DNA of 47,706 nucleotides from Chloroflexota bacterium. GTDB taxonomy: Bacteria > Chloroflexota > Dehalococcoidia > JACPQK01. Positions within the stretch are counted from its first letter, which is position 1. The number at the start of each line of letters is the position of its first letter. Of the stretch, positions 31,102 to 39,940 are shown in pieces. Below the pieces are notes generated by a model, which saw nothing but the letters and a program-made list of their open reading frames with translations, had not been told where the DNA came from and searched no databases. The stretch lies in contig JACPQM010000070.1 of NCBI GenBank assembly GCA_016190505.1, positions 1 through 47,706 of the forward strand, read 5' to 3'. A program made the translations under genes and the position numbers.

Positions 31102-33693
31102 TCAGGGGGTCGCTTTGGTCACCTTCAGCCGGATGCACTGGTCGGTGGCTGAGGATATCCAGTCTATGCGCTCCGGAGTCAGCGAGAGCAGGCTAGCGTA
31201 GTGCACCCCCTTGCCCCGGCCTGCCCCCTTGCCTGATGCCCAGCCACCCAGCACCCCGGCAATGCCCACCACCTCGGGGTGGATGCACTCGGTGACCCGG
31301 GCCACGGCCTTCTGCTTCCCTCCGAAGGGCGACTCCACCCAGACCTGGTCGCCGTCCGCGATCCCCTTCCGGCGGGCCGTCTCGGTGTGGATCATGATGT
31401 GGGAGAAATAGGGGTGGCGGTCCGATACCTCGGTGAGCCAGGGGTTGCGCGCCGTCACCGAGTGGTGGTGCATGGGCATCTTGTAGTTCACGCCGATGAG
31501 GTCGAATCCGGGCTCTTTCTCATTGTAGGCTGGGCAGGGCTTCCAGTCGGGAAGGGCCATGTAGTCCGAGGTGTCTATGTGGTAGCCCAGCTCGGCGGCC
31601 ACGCTCTCTATTTTGGGGACATGACGGGTGATGATCTCGAAGTAGACCGGGAACCGGGCCTTGACCGCGGCGATGGGATAAGCCTCCTCCACCGAGCGCA
31701 CCTTGACGTGCGCCCCTTGCTGCTTCAGGTAGTCCAGGCCCTTGTCGGTGCCAACTGTGTTCCTGGCCCGGCGGTCGAGCAGCTCAGCGTAGCTACAGTC
31801 CTGCTCGGGCTTGAGGGCCAACTCTCCCCGCAGCTTGAAGGCGGCGTTGAAGGTGATGTTTAGCTCCTCCCGGAAACCCATGCGCTCGGCCAGGTCCATA
31901 AGCACCTCTACCCAGTTGCGCACGCCAGGTGGTGGGTCCACCACGGGCTGCTGGATACCCCAATAGAAGTGGCCGCTGGCCGGGCTGACGTTGATGCGCA
32001 TGCGCTGGGGGAACAGGTTGCAGCGCTCCAGGGCGTGGGTATCGGGGAAGACGATGTCGGCGAACTCGCCGGTCTCGTCTATCTCCTGGGCGAAGCAGAC
32101 GATGAAGGGTATGCGCCGGAGCACCTCAGCAGTCTGCTTGGGGCCGGCGCCGGTCATCACCGGGTTGGTGCGGGAGACGATAAGGGCCTCGGGCCGGTAG
32201 GGAAGGTTCTTGATGCGCTCCGGCTCCAGCATGTTGAGGTGAAGGATACCGCCCATCCCGTGGGCGAAGGGCAGCATCTCCCCCCAGTTGATGGTCTCTG
32301 GGGCGCGGACATCCCGCGTATAGTAATTGACGTCGTGGAGCCCGAGAACCTCGGGAGTCACCAGCAGGCCGTCTGGCTCCACCTCGTCGTGCCAGCGGCG
32401 GTCGGGGCCGATGAGGTTGGTGCCTCGGTAGCTGCCGGGGACGTAAATGCCGCCGATCACCAGATTGAGCATGAGCACCGCCAGGCCGGTAAGGGTGGCG
32501 TGGGCGTGGCGCATTACCCCGTTGAACGGCTTGATGGCCGCTGGGCGGTAAGGCAGCTCCTTGCCCCCGATCCTGATCTTGGAGCCAATCTTGGCGGCCT
32601 CGCCGAACTCCCGGGCCAGGCGCCGGATGGTGGTGGGGGGAACCGTGGTGATGACGCTGGCCATCTCAGGCGTGTAGCGGCTGGTGTGCTCCTTCAAAAG
32701 CTGGAAGGCGGGTTTGCACTTCAGGCCGCCCACGGCATGTATGCCCTCCAGGCCCTCGGTCATGCCGGATGCGTCGAAAGGCAATGCTTGATGAGCGACG
32801 GTGTCCCACACCAGAGGCTTGCCGCTGGCCGGGTCGCGGACGTAGGAACCGTCTGGGCCGATCAGGTACGGTGCGTTGGTGCGATGCTTCAGAAACTCGG
32901 CGTCGTACAGGCCGTACTCGTTGACCAGCAGGTTGACCATGGCCAGGGCCAGGGCGGCATCGGTGCCCGGACGGATGGGCACCCATTCGTCGGCCTTGGC
33001 CGCGGCGTTGGTGCCCACGGGGTCTATCACCACCACTTTCATGCCCCGCAGCCGGGCGTCGGCCATTTTCTGGGCCACCAGGGTGGCGTTGACGCCGGCG
33101 TTGAAGCCGTACTGGGCGCCCAGCAGGATGGCGTAGTTGCAGTAGTCCAGGTCTATCTCCTGCTGGAAAGAGCCGTTTATGAGGTAGGTCAAGGGGTGGA
33201 TCGCGTCGCCGCAGGAAGGGTTGATCCGTGTGTTGTTGGTGGTGCCGAAGGCGTTAGCCCACGGGGTGAGGATGGGCATGCCGTTGACGTCCCACGTGGT
33301 CACGATCAGCTTCTGAGGGTTGTCCTTCCGTATCTGCCCCAGGCGCTGGGCCACGGTGCTCAGGGCCTCCTCCCAGGATATGGGGACGAACTTGGGATCA
33401 ATGCCCAGGCCCTTCTCCGGGTTGGTGCGCTTCAGAGGCGCGGTCAGGCGCTTGGGGTCATACAGCGTCATCAATGCCGATTGGCCCTTCGAACAGAGCC
33501 GGCCCCGGCTGTGAGGGGAATCAGGGTCCCCTTCGATCTTGACCACCACCCCGTTCACCCGGTGGACGATGATGGGGCAGTTGGCGTTGCAGTAGTCGCA
33601 CGCGGTGTGCACCCAGACGTCATCCCCAGAGCCTGGGGGCCCCCGACGCGTCGGTGCCCCTACGTTGGATGCAGCGGCAGAAAGATTGGTCAT
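31102..33693 (-). CDS. Molybdopterin oxidoreductase 3 (canonical Fe-S and Cys ligand)
   Basis: 863 residues; AAGGGGGG lies about 6 nt before ATG 33693. Fe4S4 ligands Cys32, Cys35, Cys39 and Cys67 (CDYCNANC...GRLC). Cys161 in NPSCGDAIHPLTY is the candidate Mo ligand. Family motifs KADEWVPIRPGTDAALALAM and PVMTGAGPKQTAEVLRRIPF are present, with a MopB-binding C-terminus. Closer in sequence to molybdoenzyme 2 than to 1. No Tat signal and no partner subunit. The N-terminal linker GAPTRRGPPG is encoded by a GTAGGGGC-type palindrome (33635-33663), so a repeat has entered the reading frame. Substrate unknown. Divergent from the response regulator at 33899. Confidence 0.93.
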   Translation of the reverse strand: MTNLSAAASNVGAPTRRGPPGSGDDVWVHTACDYCNANCPIIVHRVNGVVVKIEGDPDSPHSRGRLCSKGQSALMTLYDPKRLTAPLKRTNPEKGLGIDPKFVPISWEEALSTVAQRLGQIRKDNPQKLIVTTWDVNGMPILTPWANAFGTTNNTRINPSCGDAIHPLTYLINGSFQQEIDLDYCNYAILLGAQYGFNAGVNATLVAQKMADARLRGMKVVVIDPVGTNAAAKADEWVPIRPGTDAALALAMVNLLVNEYGLYDAEFLKHRTNAPYLIGPDGSYVRDPASGKPLVWDTVAHQALPFDASGMTEGLEGIHAVGGLKCKPAFQLLKEHTSRYTPEMASVITTVPPTTIRRLAREFGEAAKIGSKIRIGGKELPYRPAAIKPFNGVMRHAHATLTGLAVLMLNLVIGGIYVPGSYRGTNLIGPDRRWHDEVEPDGLLVTPEVLGLHDVNYYTRDVRAPETINWGEMLPFAHGMGGILHLNMLEPERIKNLPYRPEALIVSRTNPVMTGAGPKQTAEVLRRIPFIVCFAQEIDETGEFADIVFPDTHALERCNLFPQRMRINVSPASGHFYWGIQQPVVDPPPGVRNWVEVLMDLAERMGFREELNITFNAAFKLRGELALKPEQDCSYAELLDRRARNTVGTDKGLDYLKQQGAHVKVRSVEEAYPIAAVKARFPVYFEIITRHVPKIESVAAELGYHIDTSDYMALPDWKPCPAYNEKEPGFDLIGVNYKMPMHHHSVTARNPWLTEVSDRHPYFSHIMIHTETARRKGIADGDQVWVESPFGGKQKAVARVTECIHPEVVGIAGVLGGWASGKGAGRGKGVHYASLLSLTPERIDWISSATDQCIRLKVTKATP
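33635..33663. repeat. Palindrome inside the coding start of molybdoenzyme 3
   Basis: Minus strand GTAGGGGCACCGACGCGTCG followed by GGGGCCCCC. It is a GTAGGGGC-family element with a CCGACGCGTCGG core and a decayed far edge, read in frame as part of an unconserved linker. Confidence 0.65.
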
Positions 33694-33756
33694 CTAATAC
33701 CCCCCTTAGTGGGGGCGGGCTTCTGTGCCCGCCCTCCGGTAGCTCGCGACGCCATA

Positions 33757-33832
33757 GTCACAATAATAGCACACACCTGGTTTGTGACTTCGCTGTGACG
33801 TCCGGTAATGGCTGCTGGTACTCCGCCGTGAC
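33757..33832. promoter_or_regulatory. Repeated GTGAC boxes in a divergent promoter region
   Basis: TGTGAC at 33783-33788 and 33794-33799 are direct repeats 11 bp apart, about one helical turn, the spacing used by OmpR/PhoB-type regulators. GTCACA at 33757-33762 and GTGAC at 33828-33832 add further boxes. They lie between molybdoenzyme 3 and the response regulator gene. Confidence 0.35.
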
Positions 33833-33898
33833 ACGATGGCCCTAACCTTGATCCTGGACATAAGTGGTATCATAGGCACATCTTTGAGGAGGGTGGCC

Positions 33899-34264
33899 AT
33901 GGCCAAGGTCCTGGTGGTAGACGACGAGCCGCTGGTGGTGCGGTTGCTGACCCTTACCTTGCCCAGCAACTACCAGACGCTACAGGCAAAGGACGGGCGC
34001 GAGGCGGTCGCCCTGGCGGAGCAGGATATCCCTGACCTGGTGCTGCTGGACATTGACATGCCGGGACTGAATGGTTTCGATGTCCTGAAGTGGGTGAGGG
34101 GTTCGCCCAGAATGGGCCACGCTCGTGTCATCGTGGTCACAGGCTCCGCCGATGAGACTTACCGGGAGCGGGCCTTGTCTCTGGGAGCTGATGCCTTCTT
34201 CACCAAGCCCTTCAGCCCTCTGGTGCTTCTGGAGAAGATCACGGAGCTCCTCAAGGACCGGTAG
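33899..34264 (+). CDS. Single-domain response regulator (CheY-like REC)
   Basis: 121 residues from ATG 33899 (AGGAGG 6 nt upstream; the longer frame is unsupported). One receiver domain: acidic pair VVDDEP (residues 8-10), phosphoacceptor Asp51 (LVLLDIDMPGLNG), conserved Thr/Ser (VVTGSADE) and Lys (FFTKPFSP). No output domain, so it signals by protein contact, perhaps as a relay for the hybrid kinases at 34745-42919. The TAG stop lies inside the palindrome at 34261-34289. Confidence 0.93.
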   Translation: MAKVLVVDDEPLVVRLLTLTLPSNYQTLQAKDGREAVALAEQDIPDLVLLDIDMPGLNGFDVLKWVRGSPRMGHARVIVVTGSADETYRERALSLGADAFFTKPFSPLVLLEKITELLKDR

Positions 34265-34289
34265 GGGCGACCCGCCGGGTCGCCCCTAC
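34261..34289. repeat. GTAGGGGC palindrome, core GACCCGCCGGGTC
   Basis: GTAGGGGCGACCCG and CGGGTCGCCCCTAC around C. It provides the stop codon of the response regulator and could fold at the ends of both convergent transcripts. Confidence 0.85.
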
Positions 34290-34300
34290 GCAGGCCAACG

Positions 34301-34729
34301 TCAGTCGGTGTCGGATGGCGGTGTGGTTGACGATGATGCCACCAGGGCGGTGAGCCCGGCCAGGACGAGAGCAACAGGACCCAAGACATATTTCGCCCAT
34401 CCGGGGGGTGAGGCGAAGTTGCCCATGGCCACCATGGCCAGGATGCCCGCCAGCAGCCAGACGCCGCCGTTGAGGACTCTCCTGGGGATGGGCAGATGCA
34501 GGATAGCGCTCCGGCCGAGCACAGCCACGATGGCCGCTGCTACCATGGCGGCCTGGACCCATACCACCCACACAGGAGGCAGGGCCCCAGGAGCGCCCAT
34601 GACCTCGGCGAGCCCCCATTCGCCGCCAAGTCCCCAATAGGCATTGAGTCCGAGGAACACCGTCAGGGCCATGGCCACTGCCCACCCCGCCCACCTGGAC
34701 AGCGTGGCCCTGTCCGGCCACCTAGGCAA
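34301..34729 (-). CDS. DUF3995-type four-helix membrane protein
   Basis: 142 residues with four hydrophobic segments (about 13-30, 52-70, 85-103, 112-130). LNAYWGLGGEWGLAEVMG near the first helix matches the WxLGGxWG signature of DUF3995 membrane proteins. Function unknown. The start is 15 nt after the stop of the hybrid kinase at 34745, so it is the last gene of the kinase operon; the connection to signalling is by position only. Confidence 0.78.
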   Translation of the reverse strand: MPRWPDRATLSRWAGWAVAMALTVFLGLNAYWGLGGEWGLAEVMGAPGALPPVWVVWVQAAMVAAAIVAVLGRSAILHLPIPRRVLNGGVWLLAGILAMVAMGNFASPPGWAKYVLGPVALVLAGLTALVASSSTTPPSDTD

Positions 34730-34744
34730 CCTGGTCTCTCCTCT

Positions 34745-36628
34745 CTACCTGTCCAGCAGCTCCCGCACCTTGCATGCCAGCTCGCGCCGGGTGAAGGGCT
34801 TCTGAAGGAAGGTTATCCCTGGCTCCACAGCGCCCCGATCGATCGGGGCGTAGCCGGACATGAACAGCACCCGAGTGTTGGGGCGGCTGCTGGCGACCTT
34901 CTGGGCGAGCTCCTTGCCTCCCATATGGGGCATCACCACGTCAGTGAGCAGGACATGCACTGTCTCGCCCTCCAGGTCCTCAAGCAGGCGCAGGGCATCC
35001 GCTCCGTTGCCGGCCTCGAGCACGCTGTAGCCCAGTTGTCGCAGCACGCTGGTGGCCAGCGTCCTCACAGCCGGCTCGTCCTCTGCAACCAGGATGGTCT
35101 CTGTGCCCGGTGGCTCGGGTGGCGTGCCTTCTTCGGGGGTCTCTTCCGGACGGTTCGTGGTGCGGGGCACATAGAACCGGATGGTTGTCCCGGTGCCGAG
35201 TTCGCTGTCCACGAAGATGTGCCCCCTGGCCTGCTTGGCGATGCCATAGGAGCTTGCCAGGCCCAGGCCACTGGCCTGGGCCTGGGTGGTGAAGAAGGGC
35301 TCGAAGAGGTGTGCCTGCACCTCTTCGCTCATGCCGGTGCCGGTGTCGGTGACAGATAACATGATGTAGTCGCCCGGCGCCACCTCGGGGTAGCGCCTGA
35401 CGAAGTCCTGGTCCAGGGACGTGTTGGCAACCTCGATGGCAAGCTTACCGCCGTGAGGCATGGCATCGCGGGCGTTGACGGCCAGGTTCACCAGCACCTG
35501 CTCGATCTGGCCCGGGTCCACCCTTGCCGGCCAGGCGCCGGGGGGGACCACAATGGACAGCTCGATGTCTTCACGGATCAGGCGATGGAGCATCTTGACC
35601 AGGCCGGACACCAGCTCTCCCAGGTCCGTCACCCTGGGCTGAATGGTCTGGCGGCGGGAGAAGGCCAGGAGCTGACGGGTGAGGGCAGCGGCGCGCTCCC
35701 CTGCGCCCTTGATCTGTTCCAGGTAGCGACGCACCGGGCTGTCCGGGGGCAGGGACGTCAACCCCATCTCGCTGTAGCCCAGGATGACGGTCAGCAGGTT
35801 GTTGAAGTCGTGGGCCACGCCCCCGGCCAGGCGGCCCACGGACTCTATTCTCTGCGCCTGGTGGTACTGCTCCTCAAGGCGCCTGCGCTCGGTGATGTCG
35901 AACGTGGTGCTTTGCACCTCCACCACGTTGCCCTCAGCGTCTCGAATAGGCTCCCAGTTGGCGGACAGGTAGCGCAGCTCTCCACCCGCCGTGGTCCCGA
36001 AAGTGATTCCCCGGACAGGCGCGCCGGTCTCGAAAACCTGATGAAGCAGGGCTTGCAGCCTGGCGCGGTCCTCGGGCACCACCGTGTCCTCCAGTTGGCT
36101 GGTCTGCATCGTGCCACTGACCTGTTGGTAAGGCGGCGACTCGGGGGCGATGAAGGATTTCATATGGCCCTGGCGGTCTACCCGGAAGATCCAGGCGCCA
36201 CTGGCCTCCACCAGGCTGCGGTACAGGTCCGCCGAGCGGTGCAGGGCCACGTCCGCGCGGTGCTTGTACAGGGCCATCTCAATGGCGGTGTGTAGCTCCC
36301 GCCGGTCGAATGGCTTGAGAATATACCCAAAGGGCTCAGTTACCTTGGCCCGATGCAGCGTCTCCTCGTCGGAGTAGGCGGTGACATAGACCACCGGGAT
36401 GTTCAACCGGCTCCAGATCTCGCCGGCTGCTTCGATGCCGTCCATGCCATCTGCCAGATGGATGTCCATAAGTACCAGGTCGGGGCGTGACTCTCTCGCC
36501 TGTTTGATGGCCTCGTTGCTATCGGACGTGGCGCCTACCAAGTCATAGCCCAGGGCGCGCAGTTGGGCCTGCATATCCATGGAGACGATGCTCTCGTCCT
36601 CCACCACCAGGATGCGGGCGCCAGTCAT
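34745..36628 (-). CDS. Hybrid histidine kinase, REC-PAS-HisKA-HATPase-REC
   Basis: 627 residues, soluble. Receiver 1 (residues 1-120, Asp55 in LVLMDIHLADGMDG), PAS (about 130-250), dimerisation/phosphotransfer domain with His in GGVAHDFNNLLT (about 275), ATPase (NARDAMPHGG, DTGTGM, GLGLASSYGI) and receiver 2 (about 505-622, ending KVRELLDR). An N-terminal receiver suggests it takes phosphate from another kinase of the operon, possibly the one at 36633. A palindrome is embedded in receiver 2. Four nt after the upstream kinase's stop. Confidence 0.94.
   Translation of the reverse strand: MTGARILVVEDESIVSMDMQAQLRALGYDLVGATSDSNEAIKQARESRPDLVLMDIHLADGMDGIEAAGEIWSRLNIPVVYVTAYSDEETLHRAKVTEPFGYILKPFDRRELHTAIEMALYKHRADVALHRSADLYRSLVEASGAWIFRVDRQGHMKSFIAPESPPYQQVSGTMQTSQLEDTVVPEDRARLQALLHQVFETGAPVRGITFGTTAGGELRYLSANWEPIRDAEGNVVEVQSTTFDITERRRLEEQYHQAQRIESVGRLAGGVAHDFNNLLTVILGYSEMGLTSLPPDSPVRRYLEQIKGAGERAAALTRQLLAFSRRQTIQPRVTDLGELVSGLVKMLHRLIREDIELSIVVPPGAWPARVDPGQIEQVLVNLAVNARDAMPHGGKLAIEVANTSLDQDFVRRYPEVAPGDYIMLSVTDTGTGMSEEVQAHLFEPFFTTQAQASGLGLASSYGIAKQARGHIFVDSELGTGTTIRFYVPRTTNRPEETPEEGTPPEPPGTETILVAEDEPAVRTLATSVLRQLGYSVLEAGNGADALRLLEDLEGETVHVLLTDVVMPHMGGKELAQKVASSRPNTRVLFMSGYAPIDRGAVEPGITFLQKPFTRRELACKVRELLDR
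34831..34850. repeat. 20-nt perfect palindrome inside a kinase receiver domain
   Basis: CGCCCCGATCGATCGGGGCG, with TAG just beyond on the plus strand. It encodes the APIDRGA portion of a loop that differs in the sister kinase (ASESIAPGGE), so the element seems to have been inserted or converted within the coding sequence. Confidence 0.75.
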
Positions 36629-36632
36629 TTCT

Positions 36633-39600
36633 CTATTCGCCTTCGGTCCCGATTCTCGGAATGAGGGCCGGGAAGCCGACCCTGAACTCAGTGCAGCCGT
36701 CCCTGCTGTGCTCCAGCACGCCTTTGAGCTGGTCTGTCAGTGCTCTTACCAGTTCCAGGCCCAGCGTAGCCGTCCGGCCCAGGTCGAACCCTGCGGGCAG
36801 GCCAACACCGTTGTCACGGACCACCAGGCTGTAGCAGTCATCCTCTTGGTGGAAGTTTACACTTATTTTGCCGGGCGCGCCATTGGGGAAAGCGTGCTTC
36901 AGGCAGTTGGACACCAGCTCGTTGGCGATAAGGCCACAGGGTATGGCTTGCTCCACCGGCATCTGGACCGGCTCCACGTCCAGCTCCAGACGGATAAGCT
37001 CAGGACTCGCCCCGTAGGTATGGAACAGGCTGGTGGTGAGCGAGCGGACCAGATCGTCGAAGGCAATGTGGGCCAGGTCCTGGGACCGATACAGTTGCTC
37101 GTGCACGAGGGCCATGCTGCGGATGCGGTTCCGTGTTTCCTGGAGGATCCGGGCCGCCTTTTCGTCGGTGACACGCGTGGCCTGAAGGTTGAGCAGGCTG
37201 GACATGACCTGGAGGTTGTTTTTCACCCGGTGATGGACCTCCTGAAGCAACACCTCCTTTTCGGCCAGGGCCGCCCTGACGACGGCCTCGGCCTGGCGGG
37301 CCTTCATCTCGCTTTCCTTAAGTGGGGTGACGTCCCGGATGGTATGGATCACCCCGATGACGTCTCCGTGTGGCCCGTGCAGCGGCGCTCCGCTCAGGTT
37401 GAACCACCGGTTGCCCAGGTGTGGCTCCTGGCGCAGCAGCTCGCAGGGCCGCCCTTCGGCCAGGCAACGGGTTGAGGGGCAGTCCGGTACCGGGCTGTCC
37501 AGCCCGTGGACTACCCAGTAGCACTGCTGGCCGATAATCGGCTCTGGCGAGGCGCCCAACATCCGGACGGCGGCCGTGTTGGCCCGCACGATCCGGTACT
37601 CCCGGTCCACCACGAAGACGCCGTCGCCCATGGTATTGAAGGTCCGCTCCCACTCGCGGCCTTTGGCGTCGACCTCTTCGAACAGCCTGGCGTTGGAGAT
37701 GGCCATACCCAACACGTTGCAAATGCTGTTGGCTAGCTCCATCTCGGCGGAGCCAAAGGTGCGCCGGCTGCGGGACAAACAGATGATGGCGGCCAGGACC
37801 CGGCCTCTTGCGTTGACCGGCAAGCAGCTATAAAAGACGAAACCCGATCGGCTGACTCCCTCCAACGAGATTCGAGGGTCGTGCGCCAGGTCTCCCACGA
37901 TCAGAGGCTCCCCGGTCAAGACCACATCGCCCGCCGGACCCGACCCCAGCTTGCTGCGAGGCATGCTGGCGATGTCCTGGGCCAACGTCTGGGGCAAGCC
38001 TTCCTGGAACACTATGGCCACCTCCTGGGTGCGCTCATCCACCAGCGCGAACATGCCGGCATCCATGTCCAGTGCCCAGAGAGTCGCCTCCAGGCCGATT
38101 TGGGCTACCAGCTCCAGGTCCAGGGTCACAGCGACTACCTCGCTGGTCTGGTGAAGGGCGGCCAAGGCCGCATAGCGCTGGCGCAGCTCCTGCTCCGCGT
38201 GCTTGCGGGCAGTGATATCGCTAAAGGTAACCACCGCGCCGGAGAGGTTGCCCTGCTCGTCCCGCACAGGCATAGTGGTGTATTCCACGGGGAAGCTGGT
38301 GCCATCCGTTCTCCAAAACACATCCTGGTCGCCGTGATGTATGTTGCCATCGCGCAGCGCCGCGTGGACGGGGCACTCCCCCTTCGGGCAAGGGCTACCG
38401 TTGGTCCTGGAGTGGCGCCAGGTCTCGTGGGATGGCCTGCCGATGAGCTCCTGGGCTGGCCAGCCCAACATGCCCGCCGCGGCCGGATTGACGAAGGTAA
38501 TGTTCCCCTGCATGTCCAGGCCATTGATGCCTTCCGCCACCGCGTCGAGGACAAGCTGGTTGCGGCGGTGGAGGCGCTTCAGGTCGTCTTCCCAGGACTG
38601 CAACGCGCGGGCCATGCTGTCGAAAGAGCGGGCCAGCTCGCCCAGCTCGCCATCCCGGGCGTGCACGCCGCTGCGGGCCGCCAAGTCGCCGTCGGCCAGC
38701 CGCTGGGCGGCCTGGACAAGTCTGCGTGCGGGCCGCGTGATGAGACGTTCGCTGGCCCACCAGGTCACCGCAACGGCCAGCACTACAATGAGTGCGATCA
38801 GTGGCAGGTCGCGCTTCAGGGCGCGGTCCATGGGGGCCAGGGCGATGTCCCTGGAGAACCCCACGGCCAGGAAGGCTATGGGTCCGCTGGGCGTGCCGTA
38901 CAGGGGGGTGAAAGCGTACAGGCGACGAGCGCCGTCAACCCAGGTAGCGTCGCCGGTGCCCGGGCTGCCCTGTTCTCGCATTTGCCTGAATAGGGGCGCA
39001 TCGGACTGTTGCTTACCGACCCACCGGTCCGGGTCCGGGTAGGCCGCCAGAATTGTGCCGTCGGCACCAACCAGCGAAACGCTGGCGCCGTCCGGCAAGC
39101 CTGCTACCAGGACAAAGCTCTCCAACCAGGCGGCATCTATGCCTGCGAAAATGACCCCTTTGGTCCGGCCCGCGTCATCCACTACCGGCTGGGCCACTGG
39201 CAGGCTGGTCTTGCCCGTGGCCCGGCCCAGCACGTACGGCCCGGCCACTGTCCCGCCCGTGGCGTAAACTTCCTGGAAGTAAGGCCGGTCAGCCACATTC
39301 AGCGGGCCCGACAAGGGGAACCCACTACAGAGGACATTACCGTCAGGCCCTGCCAGGGCAACAATGTTATATCCTGGGACTCTGCTTAAGGTATTGGTAA
39401 GAACGGAAGCGCAGGCCGTGAGGTTGTCCCCATACACCTCTTCCTGCGCTGCCAGCATGGCCAGGAGGCTTCTCCCGTCCTGTATGGCCCTGCGGTGCTG
39501 GCCGGCTGCCAGCCGGACGAGCTGTTGCGCTTCCTTGTGCAGTTCAGCGATCTTCTGGTTGCGGTCCTCTCGCGCGTTGTAGACAAGCAGTACCGTGAGA

Positions 39601-39719
39601 GGCACTGCTGCCAGGACGGCCAGCAGCAGGAGGCGCACCCGCAGGCTAGACCACAAGTTGTGCAAGAGGGGCCGCCACCTTGTGCCCCGGGGCCGCGTCA
39701 CAGAGCCAAGGGAGGCCAT
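36633..39719 (-). CDS. Membrane sensor histidine kinase, dCache-HAMP-PAS-GAF-PAS-HisKA_2
   Basis: 1028 residues. Membrane helices at about 28-48 and 304-322 flank an extracellular dCache-like sensor (GYNIVALAGPDGNVLCSGFP, NVADRPYFQEVYATGG). Then HAMP (about 322-375), PAS (about 385-510), GAF (about 520-680), a Cys-rich PAS (about 700-810; GQQCYWVVHG...CPSTRC...RPC), a HisKA_2 His box (EVHHRVKNNLQVMSSLLNLQ, about 835) and an HWE/HisKA_2-type ATPase (NELVSNCLKHAFPNG, DNGVGLP). It should sense a small extracellular ligand and phosphorylate a response regulator; no receiver of its own. Operon partner of the hybrid kinase at 34745, 4 nt apart. Confidence 0.94.
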   Translation of the reverse strand: MASLGSVTRPRGTRWRPLLHNLWSSLRVRLLLLAVLAAVPLTVLLVYNAREDRNQKIAELHKEAQQLVRLAAGQHRRAIQDGRSLLAMLAAQEEVYGDNLTACASVLTNTLSRVPGYNIVALAGPDGNVLCSGFPLSGPLNVADRPYFQEVYATGGTVAGPYVLGRATGKTSLPVAQPVVDDAGRTKGVIFAGIDAAWLESFVLVAGLPDGASVSLVGADGTILAAYPDPDRWVGKQQSDAPLFRQMREQGSPGTGDATWVDGARRLYAFTPLYGTPSGPIAFLAVGFSRDIALAPMDRALKRDLPLIALIVVLAVAVTWWASERLITRPARRLVQAAQRLADGDLAARSGVHARDGELGELARSFDSMARALQSWEDDLKRLHRRNQLVLDAVAEGINGLDMQGNITFVNPAAAGMLGWPAQELIGRPSHETWRHSRTNGSPCPKGECPVHAALRDGNIHHGDQDVFWRTDGTSFPVEYTTMPVRDEQGNLSGAVVTFSDITARKHAEQELRQRYAALAALHQTSEVVAVTLDLELVAQIGLEATLWALDMDAGMFALVDERTQEVAIVFQEGLPQTLAQDIASMPRSKLGSGPAGDVVLTGEPLIVGDLAHDPRISLEGVSRSGFVFYSCLPVNARGRVLAAIICLSRSRRTFGSAEMELANSICNVLGMAISNARLFEEVDAKGREWERTFNTMGDGVFVVDREYRIVRANTAAVRMLGASPEPIIGQQCYWVVHGLDSPVPDCPSTRCLAEGRPCELLRQEPHLGNRWFNLSGAPLHGPHGDVIGVIHTIRDVTPLKESEMKARQAEAVVRAALAEKEVLLQEVHHRVKNNLQVMSSLLNLQATRVTDEKAARILQETRNRIRSMALVHEQLYRSQDLAHIAFDDLVRSLTTSLFHTYGASPELIRLELDVEPVQMPVEQAIPCGLIANELVSNCLKHAFPNGAPGKISVNFHQEDDCYSLVVRDNGVGLPAGFDLGRTATLGLELVRALTDQLKGVLEHSRDGCTEFRVGFPALIPRIGTEGE

Positions 39720-39724
39720 ATGCT

Positions 39725-39774
39725 CACCTCAGCCCCCGGCCCCTCTCCGTTTACGGAGAGGGCAGGGTGAGGTG
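39725..39774. repeat. CACCTCA...CTCTCCG palindromic repeat, copy 1
   Basis: CACCTCAGCCCCCGGCCCCT and CTCCGTTTACGGAG within TGAGGTG edges. Copy 2 is at 39855-39903; a partial relative lies at 43520-43560. It lies between two kinase genes. Confidence 0.8.
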
Positions 39775-39854
39775 GGCGTGTGCTGCGGCGGGCATGGTGA
39801 CGCTGTGTGCAGGGTATGCTGCCCGCCCACGTCATACGCTCTTGGCGCACGGTG

Positions 39855-39903
39855 CACCTCACCTCCGGCCCCTCTCCGCAGGCGGAGAGGGCCGGGTGAG
39901 GTG
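39855..39903. repeat. CACCTCA...CTCTCCG palindromic repeat, copy 2
   Basis: Same edges (CACCTCA / TGAGGTG) and CCCTCTCCG / CGGAGAGGG stem as copy 1, with a different loop (CAGG for TTTA). Confidence 0.8.
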
Positions 39904-39940
39904 TGTTCCCGCAAATGGCTTCTCCCACCGGTGTCACTCT

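Noticed and set aside
31969-33798. A 609-codon plus-strand frame opposite molybdoenzyme 3
   Set aside because: It is a shadow of the minus-strand gene in GC-rich DNA: no family match, Gly/Val/His-rich composition and no ribosome site.
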